Shown here one piece after another: positions 25,385-35,600 of a DNA stretch of 64,000 nt. The translations under genes were made by a program, and so were the position numbers. This DNA is from Flavobacterium aquaticum. GTDB lineage: Bacteria > Bacteroidota > Bacteroidia > Flavobacteriales > Flavobacteriaceae. Positions within the stretch are counted from its first letter, which is position 1, and every line of letters starts with the position of its first letter. The notes below the pieces were generated by a model. That model saw only the letters and a list, made by a program, of their open reading frames with translations, ran no database searches and was not told where the DNA came from. The stretch is from assembly GCF_003259835.1 (NCBI RefSeq), contig NZ_QLMI01000004.1, positions 186,001 to 250,000 of the forward strand, read 5' to 3'.

Positions 25385-27313
25385 TTAATACCCCGTTACA
25401 ATAAATTCGCTTCTTCTGTTCATTTGATGTTCCTCTTCTGAACATGTAACACCATCAACACAATGATTAATAGGCTCTTTTTCACCTAAACCTTTGCTTG
25501 TAATTCTGTTAACATTAATTCCTTTCGCAACCAACCAATTACGTGTAGCAAAAGCCCTCTTATTAGATAATTCTAAATTATAATCAGCCGAAGCTCTACT
25601 ATCTGTGTGTGATTTAATTTCTAATTTTAATTCTGGATTTTGCTGTAAAACATGCAAGAGTATAGCAATTTGCTTTTCGGCTTTAGGATTAATTTCCGAA
25701 TCATCTAAATCAAAATAAATGTTTTGTATGGAGAAAAACTTTGCTAAATCAACACCGTGTTTTAGTTGAATTTCTTTAGGCAACAAAGCAACAGAAGTGT
25801 TTTTATTTGAAATTAATTGCGATTTTATATACTCTTCTTTTGTTTCGTAAGCTGTATGCTCAAACTTAAGATACCAACCCGATGCTTTGTAATTATTATT
25901 CAAAATAAATTCTCCATTAGCATTTGTAGTGGTTTTATCTACCATTTTTTTAGAATCATCAAATAACGAAACAATAGCATTAGCTATAGGAGTCCCAAAA
26001 AGAGCATCTTCTAAATTGCCCGTAAAAAATTGCTCTTCTTTAGAATAAATAGTTGCATTTTCGATAAATTTATAAATATCGTCACTTCCTTTTCCTTCTG
26101 GTCGATTAGAAGAAAAGTAACCCACTTGTGTTTCTAAATTTACAACATAAGCAAAATCATCATAAGCCGTATTAATAGGGCTACCTAGATTTACAGGTTT
26201 TGAAAAACTATTGTCTTTATTCATTTTGGAAACAAAAATATCCAATCCACCCAAACCTAAATGACCATCAGAAGCAAAAAACAATTCATCATCAGAAGAC
26301 AAAAAAGGAAATGTTTCACGCCCTTCAGTATTGATAGTGGCGCCTAAATTTTCTGGAGTACCAAATTTTCCATCTGCTAAAACTGCCACACGATACAAAT
26401 CAGATTGTCCTAATGTTCCAGGCATATTAGAAGAAAAGTAAAGCGTCTTCTCATCGGCACTTAAAGCAGGATGCGCACAATTATAATTATCGCTATTAAA
26501 TGGAAGTTCAACAACATTTGTCCATTGCCCATTTTTGAAGTTAGCGCTGTAAATTTTAAGAGATACTTCATCTTTTGCGTTTTTCTTTTGCTTATTTTTT
26601 TTAAAATTATTTCGAGTAAAATAAAGTATTAAACCATCTTTTGTTAAAATAGCGGTAGATTCATTACTATTAAAAATTGTATTTTTAAGAATGGGTTTTG
26701 AACTTTCAAATAGTTTTGATTTATTCATTTTACTACTATACAAACCTGAAAAAGGTTGCTTCGTCCAGTTATCAAGTTTAGAATCCTTAGTTTCACGAGT
26801 GCTAGTAAAAATGATACTATCTTTTAATTGGAAAACACCATAATCGCTAAACGTAGAATTAATTGCTAAATTTGAAATTGTATAACGTTCGTTATCGTTT
26901 TTAATTTGCTCTAAATAATTAGAATTTTCTTCAAATTGTTGCGCTCTAGAATCGGCTTTTTTAAATCTTGAAAATAGCGCATAATAGTAATTTGATTTTT
27001 CAATATCTGGAATCGTTTTTAGCGTTTGAGAATAACGATAATAATATTCAAAATCAATCACTTCTGAAGATTTTATTAATTTTTCATACCATTTATTTGC
27101 TTCGGTATAATTCGCATTGAAGTAATAGGAATCACCAATTTTTTTATAAATATCGGGCGAACCATAACCATTTTTATCTACTTCAATGTAAATAGAAATA
27201 GCATTCATGTAACCTAATTTTTCATAGGCTGCATTTGCCTCTTTTATTTTCTTTTCTTGTGAAAATCCAATAAAAAAAAGCATTAAAACTAAGACAGTAA
27301 CGATGCTTTTCAT
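25385..27313 (-). CDS. OmpA-family protein with TPR, PD40 propeller and carboxypeptidase-like domain (PorE-like)
   Basis: This 642-residue exported protein has a signal peptide (MKSIVTVLVLMLFFIGFSQE), N-terminal TPR-like helices (about 20-130), and PD40-type beta-propeller repeats (HPALSADEKTLYFSSNMPG; FPFLSSDDELFFASDGHLG). A CarboxypepD-regulatory-like domain (about 435-510) and a C-terminal OmpA peptidoglycan-binding domain (525-642; YFDLDDSEINPKAEKQ and NLELSNKRAFATRNWL) follow. This is the architecture of PorE-like proteins that anchor T9SS or adhesin complexes to peptidoglycan. It is 12 bp after the PorP/SprF gene. Confidence 0.9.
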   Translation of the reverse strand: MKSIVTVLVLMLFFIGFSQEKKIKEANAAYEKLGYMNAISIYIEVDKNGYGSPDIYKKIGDSYYFNANYTEANKWYEKLIKSSEVIDFEYYYRYSQTLKTIPDIEKSNYYYALFSRFKKADSRAQQFEENSNYLEQIKNDNERYTISNLAINSTFSDYGVFQLKDSIIFTSTRETKDSKLDNWTKQPFSGLYSSKMNKSKLFESSKPILKNTIFNSNESTAILTKDGLILYFTRNNFKKNKQKKNAKDEVSLKIYSANFKNGQWTNVVELPFNSDNYNCAHPALSADEKTLYFSSNMPGTLGQSDLYRVAVLADGKFGTPENLGATINTEGRETFPFLSSDDELFFASDGHLGLGGLDIFVSKMNKDNSFSKPVNLGSPINTAYDDFAYVVNLETQVGYFSSNRPEGKGSDDIYKFIENATIYSKEEQFFTGNLEDALFGTPIANAIVSLFDDSKKMVDKTTTNANGEFILNNNYKASGWYLKFEHTAYETKEEYIKSQLISNKNTSVALLPKEIQLKHGVDLAKFFSIQNIYFDLDDSEINPKAEKQIAILLHVLQQNPELKLEIKSHTDSRASADYNLELSNKRAFATRNWLVAKGINVNRITSKGLGEKEPINHCVDGVTCSEEEHQMNRRSEFIVTGY

Positions 27314-27325
27314 AATATCTTTTTT

Positions 27326-28258
27326 TTAGAAGAACCTTGGAGAAAACACTTTAGCTTCTGCTTTAAACACTTCAAAGCGTAAGAAGAATTCGTGCGATCC
27401 TGAATTATAATTAGCCAATTTAGAAGCTTCAGCATCATAAGAATATCCTACAAAAATAGCATCCGAAACTTGAAAACCTACTAAAGCACTTACAGCGCCA
27501 TTAATTCGGTAAGCGCCACCAGCTGTTAATTTGTCGAAGAATAAAAAGTTAGCTGTTAAATCAACCTGTAAAGGAGCACCAGAAACAAATTTCGATAGGA
27601 AAGCCGGCTTAAATTTTACTGTATCACTAAAATCAAAAACATAGCCTCCCACAAAATAGTAGTGCATACTTTCTTTAGCACTAGAAGATCTTGTATTATC
27701 ATCATAATGCTTCGTTTCAAGAAAGTTAGGCACTGACAATCCTAGATAATATTGATCAGAATACCAATAAAATCCAGCTCCAAAATTGGGCGAAAATCGA
27801 TTATCTACATTATTTTGCAAATCAGGATCTGTTGGATCGTAGATGCTCAACTTCGTATAATCTACATTCAACAAATTTGCAGTGGCTTTAAATCCGAAAG
27901 ATAATCTAGATAAATTTTCAAAAGTAATACGATAAGAAAAATCAGCAGAAATAGTATGTTCAATAGATGGTCCTATTTCATCGTTGATAATAGACAAACC
28001 CCAACCTAAATTAGAATTTTTCATTGGAGAATGTATCGAAGCTGCAGCCGTAACTGGAGCTCCATCTAATCCAACCCATTGCGATCGGTAAAGTGCTAGA
28101 ACACTCAAAGCATCACGAGTTCCTGCATAAGCCGGATTGATGACAGTAGTGTTGTACATGTAATTTGTAAACTGAGGATCCTGTTGCGAAAACACAGACT
28201 CCGTAGTAAATAGTAACAACATTAGAGTTGCTACTAAAAATTGAATTAACTTTCTCAT
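27326..28258 (-). CDS. PorP/SprF-family type IX secretion membrane protein
   Basis: This is a 310-residue outer-membrane protein with a signal peptide ending VFSQQ. It has the family signature FTNYMYNTTVINPAYAGTRD after cleavage, and QWVGLDGAPVTAAASIHSPM. The C-terminus HEFFLRFEV is the usual last barrel strand of the family. SprF-type proteins support the secretion or surface attachment of one cognate T9SS adhesin; the cognate is very probably the 1334-residue protein directly upstream. Confidence 0.94.
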   Translation of the reverse strand: MRKLIQFLVATLMLLLFTTESVFSQQDPQFTNYMYNTTVINPAYAGTRDALSVLALYRSQWVGLDGAPVTAAASIHSPMKNSNLGWGLSIINDEIGPSIEHTISADFSYRITFENLSRLSFGFKATANLLNVDYTKLSIYDPTDPDLQNNVDNRFSPNFGAGFYWYSDQYYLGLSVPNFLETKHYDDNTRSSSAKESMHYYFVGGYVFDFSDTVKFKPAFLSKFVSGAPLQVDLTANFLFFDKLTAGGAYRINGAVSALVGFQVSDAIFVGYSYDAEASKLANYNSGSHEFFLRFEVFKAEAKVFSPRFF

Positions 28259-28326
28259 TTTGTATTTCGGGGGGATTTAATGATGAGAATTTTAGAATAT
28301 TTGGGTAAAGTTGATACTTACTACCA

Positions 28327-28351
28327 GAAAGGAGTTATATAAACTCCTTTC
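28327..28351. other. stem-loop between adhesin and porP/sprF-like gene
   Basis: This is a perfect hairpin with 10-bp arms (28327-28336 and 28342-28351) and a 5-nt loop ATATA, in the 133-bp gap between the adhesin stop and the PorP/SprF start. It has no strong U tract on the minus strand, so it may be a partial terminator, an attenuator or an mRNA-stabilising hairpin rather than a full stop. Confidence 0.6.
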
Positions 28352-28391
28352 AGAGTAATAAGCTTCCCCAAAATATCCATAAAATGAATGC

Positions 28392-31300
28392 CTAATTGGA
28401 TGCTATATATAAGTATCCTGTTTTTTGTACGTTTTTTAAATCGTTTATATTGTTAATAATGTAATCGTATGAAATCACATAAAAATAAGTTCCTTGAGGT
28501 AATGCTCCATTTGATACGTTAAGTGAACTATCTGAAGCTCCTTTGAAAACATTTGTAACATTATCGTAGCTAGAAGTTTCATAAACTTTAGCACCATAGC
28601 GGTTAAAAATTTCAACTTTGTTGTTAGGGTAACATTCAATTCCTTCTAAATAAAGGAAATCGTTTTTACCATCGCCATTTGGAGTTAAAGCGTTGTAAAT
28701 TTTTACACCACAATTTAACACCACTTCTTGATTCAAATAAGCTACATTTCCACAAGCATCCATTGCTGTCCATTTTCTAAAAATTTTAGATTGACTTGAA
28801 CAATCACCTGCTTCTTGAGTTTCTTCGTAAGTAATAGAAACCGTATTTGAATTATCTACAGCAACAACTTCTGGAATACTTGGCACACTTTCACAATCTG
28901 AATAAACTAAAGCTTCTAAAGAAGTTGTAAACTCTGGAATTGTTGTATCTTGAATATACACATGCTGAGTTAACTCTGCAACATTTCCACAAGAATCAGT
29001 AGCTAACCAATATCTAATAATTTCTGAATTAGAGCTACAAGTTCCTAAAATTACTTCTTCCTCGTAAGTTATTGCAACCATTGAAGTACAATTATCGGTA
29101 GCTTCTATTGTATAAGTTGGCAATGAATCTATTGAAGATAAAGTTAAACTACTTGGAATTTGAGTAAGAATTGTAGGGTTCTCATTATCTTGAATAAAGA
29201 ACGTTTGATTACATGAAAAACTATTTAAAACAGCTTGACTGTTACGATTTTGAGGATCATAAAAAGTAATAGTATACGTTCTTACAACAACACCTCCGCA
29301 ACCTGTATCTCCAGTATTTGAAGCCGTAATAACAACATTACTACACTCTTCTCCAATAATTTCACCTGGATGAATCCCTAATTGTTCAAACGCTGCAATG
29401 GTTAATTGTGTGGCAGAAGGAATTTCTGAAGCACAAGAAACAATTTCATCTAGAAAAACAGGACAAACAACATCTACAACACAATTATAACTTAATTGAA
29501 TTTCAGAAACATTAGACCAATTTCCTTGAAAATCTTGAACTCTGTAAGATTGAATTGAAGGCGTTCCTGTAAAAGTTGCTTCTGGTGTAAAAGAAACTTC
29601 TCCATTAACTGTACTTAAATTCCAAATACCTTCTCCTGAAACCTGCATAATGATTGATGCTCCATTAAGATTAACTGTTGTGTTAGGTGTTGTTGGATTT
29701 GCAAATTCAATAGTAGTTGGATTTACAGCATCTCCAATTGTATCATTTTGGATTAAATTCATCGTAACTGCCTGGCCTATTACATAATTTGACAAATCAG
29801 ATTGTGTAACTGGTAACAAATCGAAACTTATTGTAGCTTCATTGCTTATATTTTCATTAAAATCTCTAATAAAATAAGTTACACTCGTAGGATTTCCAAA
29901 AAAAGTTGTCTGAGGCACAAAACGAATCAATCCTGAAACTATATCGATACTCCATCTTCCTTCATTTGGCATATCAAATGCTATCAAATTATTCTCTAAA
30001 CAATACTCTTTATTTTGAGCATTAGTAGGTTCTAAAAATCGAATTCTTGTTGGGTTAACAGCTGCTCCTACATTATCATTTTGATAAGCGTTAATAGTAA
30101 TTTGTGAATTAGGAGCATAAACCAAAACATCATCACTAGCTACTGGACAAGTTGGAGCCACAATTTCGACTGCTATTTGTTGTTGATTAGCACATTGCGT
30201 AGTTAAATCGGTACAAACAAATTGGTAATTTCCAACGCCTAAATTTTCAATTAAAAATGTTGATGTAGTACCTTGATATTGTGTTCCTGATACAATTTCT
30301 TGAATTTTCCATTGACTAGGCAAATTAGACATTAAAACTGAAGCTAATGTTCCATTACAGCCTACACTACTTGCAATTGAAACAGTAGGATTTGGAGCAT
30401 TGTACACATAAAAAGATTGAGCAAACTCGCGTCCGCAAGCATCCATAGTTTTAGCTAAATAAGTACTTCCAGCTTGTAGTCCACTAAAAACAGAAGAACT
30501 TTGATAATTAAAGATTTGTTGGTTACCACTAGCATCATACAAAGCATAAGTATAAGGAGCTCTTCCACCTGTTGCCACCATATTTACTGTAGTTTCACAA
30601 GCTACTATCGATTCAAAAGTAAAAGTTTGTATTGTTGTATTGAAAGTATACTCGTATAAAAATCCATCCGTTAATCTTGGCAATCCGTTTACACCACCAA
30701 ATTGAACAGGTTGCACTTTATTATTTAAACCTGTAACTCCTCCAAAACGTATAACGTAAGTTTGATTGATTGGTACTTGAAAATTAATTGTTCCTCCGCC
30801 TACACTTGAAAAAAAGAAAGGAGCACTAGAATTAATATCACCAGAATTAAGAATGGTACCATCCGATTTATAAACAGCTACAAAAGTTCCTTGAATTCCT
30901 ACTGGAACTTTCATTGACACTAAAACAGTAGATTGAACCTCACCACAATTTCCTAATTCATAGGACATTTCTGTGCTTCGTGTGCAATTAGCTTCAAAAT
31001 CAAATGTTTTTGTTTTACCACATGCATCTGTTACAGTAAAGTTATAATTGCCCGGAGGAAAAGATTTAGCTCCACCATTTGCTAATAAACTTGTAGCAAA
31101 CGGATTATTTAACTGCATTGAAAAAGGATATTGAATTTGATTTGAATTAATTGTAACTCCAGAATCAAACTGTGTATTGTAATTTGATGGTCCTGAATTA
31201 ACTGTAATTGTTAAAGGTCCAGTAGCCATACTTGAAACTGGCATTTCATTAAAATTTAAGAAACAAACATCATCAAAGAAAACAGAACCATCACGCGCAG

Positions 31301-32396
31301 ATGTAGTACAAGAAATTTCTGGTTGAAAAGGAGCAATATCTTGTCTGATTTCTTTTTGAGTAGTAAAACCACATGCATCTGTAAGTGTAATTTTATAACT
31401 CACTCCATATCTTAATCCTAAACCAATTGCCATTGAGGCTCCTTGAGACACACTATTGTAATGAGACATATCAAAATGATGACCTACTATTGTGTTTCCA
31501 AAAATATTTACAACAGGTTGTCCTGGATTATTTACATCTTCAACCTCAACATAAACAGGATTTACCAAATTGTTTCTAAACATCTTTACATCATAACCTA
31601 CAGCACATGGATTTGAAGGATCTGGAAAAGTTTGAATTCTTGGAGTATCAAAGAAAAACTCTTGAACAGTTGGCAAACTTAAACTTCCTCCTCTTACAGA
31701 ACCACAATCATTATAAGCAGAGTAATTAATGTTAGTATTGTTAAAAAATGAAATTGGCAATTCAAAATCTGTTAGAAAATTTCTAATATTTGAAACTGCT
31801 GACTGCGGGATTGTATTTACTACTGAAATACTTTGTCCTAATGTATTTGTAAAATTATAAGTAACACTTCCACTAGTTGTACCAGAAGTAGTTTTTATTC
31901 TAAATTTTAAAACATCACCACAAGCCGAAGAATTAACTCCTGTTTTTCTATCTACATGTACAATTGAAGTTGATACAATTGTAGCATTATTTAAACCATT
32001 AGGCACAACAATAGTTTTATCAGAACTATTTCCTCCACAAGAATCAATAATATCTACTATATATGTTCCTGCTGCTAAACCTGTAATGGTGTAAGTACTT
32101 GAATTAAGAGAAACTGGAAAATTTCTTGCTCCTCCAGGACCGCTTAAAATTCGTACTTGATAGGCTTGGTTTGTAAAATCATTCGCACCTTCGGTACTTG
32201 AAATATTAGATAGTCTAATTTCGCCATCTGTGCCGTTTAAACATCTTGGCGACCATAAAGTATAAGTAAAATTATCCGCAGGTCTTACAGATCCATTAGT
32301 GCATTGTGAATAAATTGCGGGTGAAAAAAACACCAAGAAAAAGAAAAGGAAGCCTTTTACAATTTCAAACCATTTTATGTAAAGTTTTGTGTTCAT
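28392..32396 (-). CDS. Large T9SS surface protein with gliding-motility-type C-terminal domain (type B sorting)
   Basis: This is a 1334-residue exported protein with a signal peptide ([19 protein letters not shown]). The body consists of Ig- and SprB-like beta domains. Two copies of a roughly 95-residue unit lie around 750-970 ([13 protein letters not shown] and [13 protein letters not shown]), followed by HYR-like repeats ([10 protein letters not shown] and [10 protein letters not shown]). The last 85 residues form the CHU_C type B sorting domain: [32 protein letters not shown], and [12 protein letters not shown]. It is likely displayed at the cell surface as an adhesin, possibly in gliding. 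Confidence 0.92.
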   Translation of the reverse strand: MNTKLYIKWFEIVKGFLFFFLVFFSPAIYSQCTNGSVRPADNFTYTLWSPRCLNGTDGEIRLSNISSTEGANDFTNQAYQVRILSGPGGARNFPVSLNSSTYTITGLAAGTYIVDIIDSCGGNSSDKTIVVPNGLNNATIVSTSIVHVDRKTGVNSSACGDVLKFRIKTTSGTTSGSVTYNFTNTLGQSISVVNTIPQSAVSNIRNFLTDFELPISFFNNTNINYSAYNDCGSVRGGSLSLPTVQEFFFDTPRIQTFPDPSNPCAVGYDVKMFRNNLVNPVYVEVEDVNNPGQPVVNIFGNTIVGHHFDMSHYNSVSQGASMAIGLGLRYGVSYKITLTDACGFTTQKEIRQDIAPFQPEISCTTSARDGSVFFDDVCFLNFNEMPVSSMATGPLTITVNSGPSNYNTQFDSGVTINSNQIQYPFSMQLNNPFATSLLANGGAKSFPPGNYNFTVTDACGKTKTFDFEANCTRSTEMSYELGNCGEVQSTVLVSMKVPVGIQGTFVAVYKSDGTILNSGDINSSAPFFFSSVGGGTINFQVPINQTYVIRFGGVTGLNNKVQPVQFGGVNGLPRLTDGFLYEYTFNTTIQTFTFESIVACETTVNMVATGGRAPYTYALYDASGNQQIFNYQSSSVFSGLQAGSTYLAKTMDACGREFAQSFYVYNAPNPTVSIASSVGCNGTLASVLMSNLPSQWKIQEIVSGTQYQGTTSTFLIENLGVGNYQFVCTDLTTQCANQQQIAVEIVAPTCPVASDDVLVYAPNSQITINAYQNDNVGAAVNPTRIRFLEPTNAQNKEYCLENNLIAFDMPNEGRWSIDIVSGLIRFVPQTTFFGNPTSVTYFIRDFNENISNEATISFDLLPVTQSDLSNYVIGQAVTMNLIQNDTIGDAVNPTTIEFANPTTPNTTVNLNGASIIMQVSGEGIWNLSTVNGEVSFTPEATFTGTPSIQSYRVQDFQGNWSNVSEIQLSYNCVVDVVCPVFLDEIVSCASEIPSATQLTIAAFEQLGIHPGEIIGEECSNVVITASNTGDTGCGGVVVRTYTITFYDPQNRNSQAVLNSFSCNQTFFIQDNENPTILTQIPSSLTLSSIDSLPTYTIEATDNCTSMVAITYEEEVILGTCSSNSEIIRYWLATDSCGNVAELTQHVYIQDTTIPEFTTSLEALVYSDCESVPSIPEVVAVDNSNTVSITYEETQEAGDCSSQSKIFRKWTAMDACGNVAYLNQEVVLNCGVKIYNALTPNGDGKNDFLYLEGIECYPNNKVEIFNRYGAKVYETSSYDNVTNVFKGASDSSLNVSNGALPQGTYFYVISYDYIINNINDLKNVQKTGYLYIASN

Positions 32397-32434
32397 AATT
32401 CTTTATTTTAGGGAATAATCATCTTTTGAACTGA

Positions 32435-32446
32435 CACAAATTTGTG
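32435..32446. promoter_or_regulatory. perfect palindrome upstream of the adhesin gene
   Basis: CACAAATTTGTG is a perfect 12-bp palindrome 38 bp upstream of the adhesin ATG on the minus strand. Its position suggests an operator or part of the promoter region. No regulator is assigned. Confidence 0.45.
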
Positions 32447-32475
32447 GCAATCTTTACTCATACCCTAAGCAGAAG

Positions 32476-32509
32476 TAATAAGTGTAATACATTTATTAAT
32501 AAGTGTAAT
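32476..32509. promoter_or_regulatory. 13-bp direct repeat, 21-bp spacing, in the adhesin/kinase divergent region
   Basis: TAATAAGTGTAAT occurs at 32476-32488 and again at 32497-32509. The period of 21 bp is two helical turns, which is the usual geometry for tandem binding by a direct-repeat regulator such as a LytTR protein. The region is shared by the adhesin and the large PAS kinase. Confidence 0.5.
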
Positions 32510-32593
32510 TTTAACAGAACATCTTTAAAAAACCTGTTAAACAATCAGTTACAAACATTAATAACTATAAACAGAATTATGAAAACAGTTTTT

Positions 32594-32624
32594 TTTTGTA
32601 AAACTTTTTTGTAATTTTACAAAA
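32594..32624. promoter_or_regulatory. 10-bp inverted repeat upstream of the PAS kinase
   Basis: TTTTGTAAAA (32594-32603) and TTTTACAAAA (32615-32624) are perfect inverted repeats with an 11-bp spacer. The pair ends 62 bp before the kinase start. It could be an operator or, as RNA, a weak AT hairpin. Confidence 0.45.
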
Positions 32625-32686
32625 CTCAAATCCTACTTCTTAAGCCTTACTTAATTCATTTTATTCTACTTCACCCCCTAAATGAT

Positions 32687-35600
32687 ATGTTAGAAAAATT
32701 TAATTATAGTATAGAAATAATCGATCAAACAGAAACAGTTGCAAAAACTGGAAGTTGGGAATTAGACCTTATTTCAAATGAACTCTTTTGGTCTAATGGT
32801 GTTTTTAGAATTTTAGAAATTGAGCCTATTAATACGAAGGTTGATTTTAGTATGGGATTAGGTGTCATTCATCCTGATGACAGAGAAATTGCATTACTTA
32901 AAATGACAGAAGCCATTGAAAAAGGCATTGAATATCGCATCAAAAAAAGATTCTTAACTGCTAATAATAAAATCAAACATATTATTTCTTCGGGAAAAGT
33001 AATTAAAGATGAAAATAACAATCCTATAAAAATAGTAGGAATCTTTCAAGACATTACCGAGTTTGTTGAAACCAATGAAAAAATGGAACTCTTAAATAAG
33101 ATTACAAAAGATGTTATTTTTGATTGGGACATACAAAACGATGTTTTTAATTGGGGCGAAAGTTTTACTCGATTATTTGGACATAAACTTGATGGCAATC
33201 CATTTCAACTCGAAGATTGGGATAAATTAATGCACCCTATTGATACTGAAAGACACAGAGAAGAATGGAATGCTTTTTTTAATAACCCAAATGCAAGTCA
33301 ATGGAGCAAAGAATTTCGCTTTAAAAAAAGTGATAATTCTTATGCCTACGTGGAGGAAAACGCTATTGTAATTAGAGATGGAAATGGGAATCCAATTAAA
33401 ATGATTGGTTTATTAAGAGATATTACAACAAAAAAAGTAGTCGAAATTCAAAAAAAAATACAAAATCAAATTTCATTAATTTGTAAACAACCTAAGAATA
33501 CAGATGAAATTTTAGAAGATATTTTAGACTATTTAACAAAATACGATAATTTTCTATCAAGTGAAATTTGGCTTCTAAATTCCTGCAAGACAGCTATTCG
33601 GTTAAAAAAATGGAGTTCAAAAAACAATCAGTTTAAAAAGTTTCATTCCGAAACAAAAGATATTAATAGTTTTGAAAAAGGCAAAGGCTTACCAGGAATT
33701 GTATGGAAAACAGAAAAACATCTATTATGGCAAGAAGATGAAATTACCGAAAAATTTCTTAGAGAAGCAAGCGTAAAAGAAATAGGAGTTAAATCTATTT
33801 TAGCAATTCCTATTTTTAACAATAATGATTTCATAGGTTCTATATTATTCTACTCTAAAAACGACTTAACACTACATGAGATTAAAACAGAACCTTATCT
33901 TTCTTTAAGTAACTTCTTAGGAGATGAACTAAGAAGGAAAACACAAGAAGACATGCACCGATTAATGTTTGAAAGTGCTCCAGACATTATTGCAACCGTA
34001 AACTCTAATGGTTTTTTTACAAATGTAAACCCTTCATTTTGTGAGTTACTAGGTTTTACAGAAAAAGAACTTACTTCTAATCATTTTACCTTCTTTTTAC
34101 ATCCAGAAGATTTAAAGTCGACCGAATTAGAATACGAAGAAACAATTTCAGGAAGCAGAAAAGCAAATAATTTTACCAATAGATACCGAACTAAGAACGG
34201 CGATTATAAATGGATTGCATGGAGTTCTTCGGATGTTTTTGGAGAAGAGAACACTTCATTTGCCTACGGTAGAAACATTTCTGAAATAACAGAACTACAA
34301 CATTTATTCCAAGAAACAGCAAAATTGGCCGAAATAGGTAGTTGGGAATACGATAAAAACAAAAAAGCAAAACCTTTCTTTCTTTCTCAAGTAGTTAAAG
34401 ATATTCTTGAACTAAAAACACACAAAAATATTAGTTTTAAATCACTTCTAGCATTAGTATACGAGGAAGATCAAAGTAATACGGGTGACATATTCTTAAA
34501 TCTTATTGAAAATGGTAAACATTTCGACTCAGAATTTAGAATTAAAACCAACTCAGGCAACTTAAAATGGGTAAGATGCATTGGAAAATCTGAAACAAAT
34601 ACGTTTAATAAAAAAACAAAGGTTTACGGAAGTATTCAAAACATTACCAAGCAAAAAAACAACGAATTAGAATTAGCGAAAAAAAATTTCTATTTGTCAT
34701 CCATTGCAAATGTAATTTCCGAATTAATGCATTCTGAAGATTGGTTTCAATCGCTACACAAAGTATTTGAAGTAACTGGAAACACCATTGATGTTGATAG
34801 AATTTACTATTTTGAAATAGACGAAACTAGTGAAAACGAACAAAAAACCTGTAGTCAAAAAATTGAATGGACAAAAGATGGTATTACTCCTCAAATAAAC
34901 AATCCCGACTTACAAAATGTTCCCATTGAAGCATTTACTACTTTTTTTGATCCTTTGCTAAAAGGAAAACATATTTCAGGAATAACATCTAAGTTTCCAG
35001 AAGGAAATTTAAAGGAAAATCTTGAAAGTCAATCGATAAAATCTTTTCTAGTTCTTCCTTTATTCATAAACAATATTTTTTACGGATTTGTTGGTTTTGA
35101 TGATTGTATTAATGAAAGAAGATGGTCGAATAGCGAAATAACTTTTTTAAACAATATAGTTTACAACCTATCAACTACCATTCAAAGAAAAAAAGCAAAT
35201 TATGAATTAGAAAAATCTCTTGAAGAAAAAAATAACATTTTAGAAAGTATCGACGATGCCTTTATTTCTTTAGATCAAAATTGGATTGTAAAATATTGGA
35301 ATAAAAAATCGGAGAGCATTGTAAATTTGAGTCGAGACCAAATTATAGGAAAAAATTTCTGGGACGTTTTTCCTCAACTTTTAGGAACAATTTATGAAAA
35401 AAATTACAAAGAAGCCTTTGAGCATCAAAAATCAATTAACTTTCAAGACTATTTTGAAGAATTAAAAATTTGGTTAGACATTACGATATATCCATCTAAA
35501 AATGGTTTATCTGTATACTATAAAGATATAACAAATACAAAAAAATATGAAGATGCTTTAAAAGCTTCAAACGATCGTTTTGAAAAATCTACTGCTGCCA

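Noticed and set aside
28392..32396. SprB gliding adhesin
   Set aside because: The C-terminal sorting domain matches the gliding type, but SprB is several times longer and more repetitive, so I only call it a T9SS type B surface protein.
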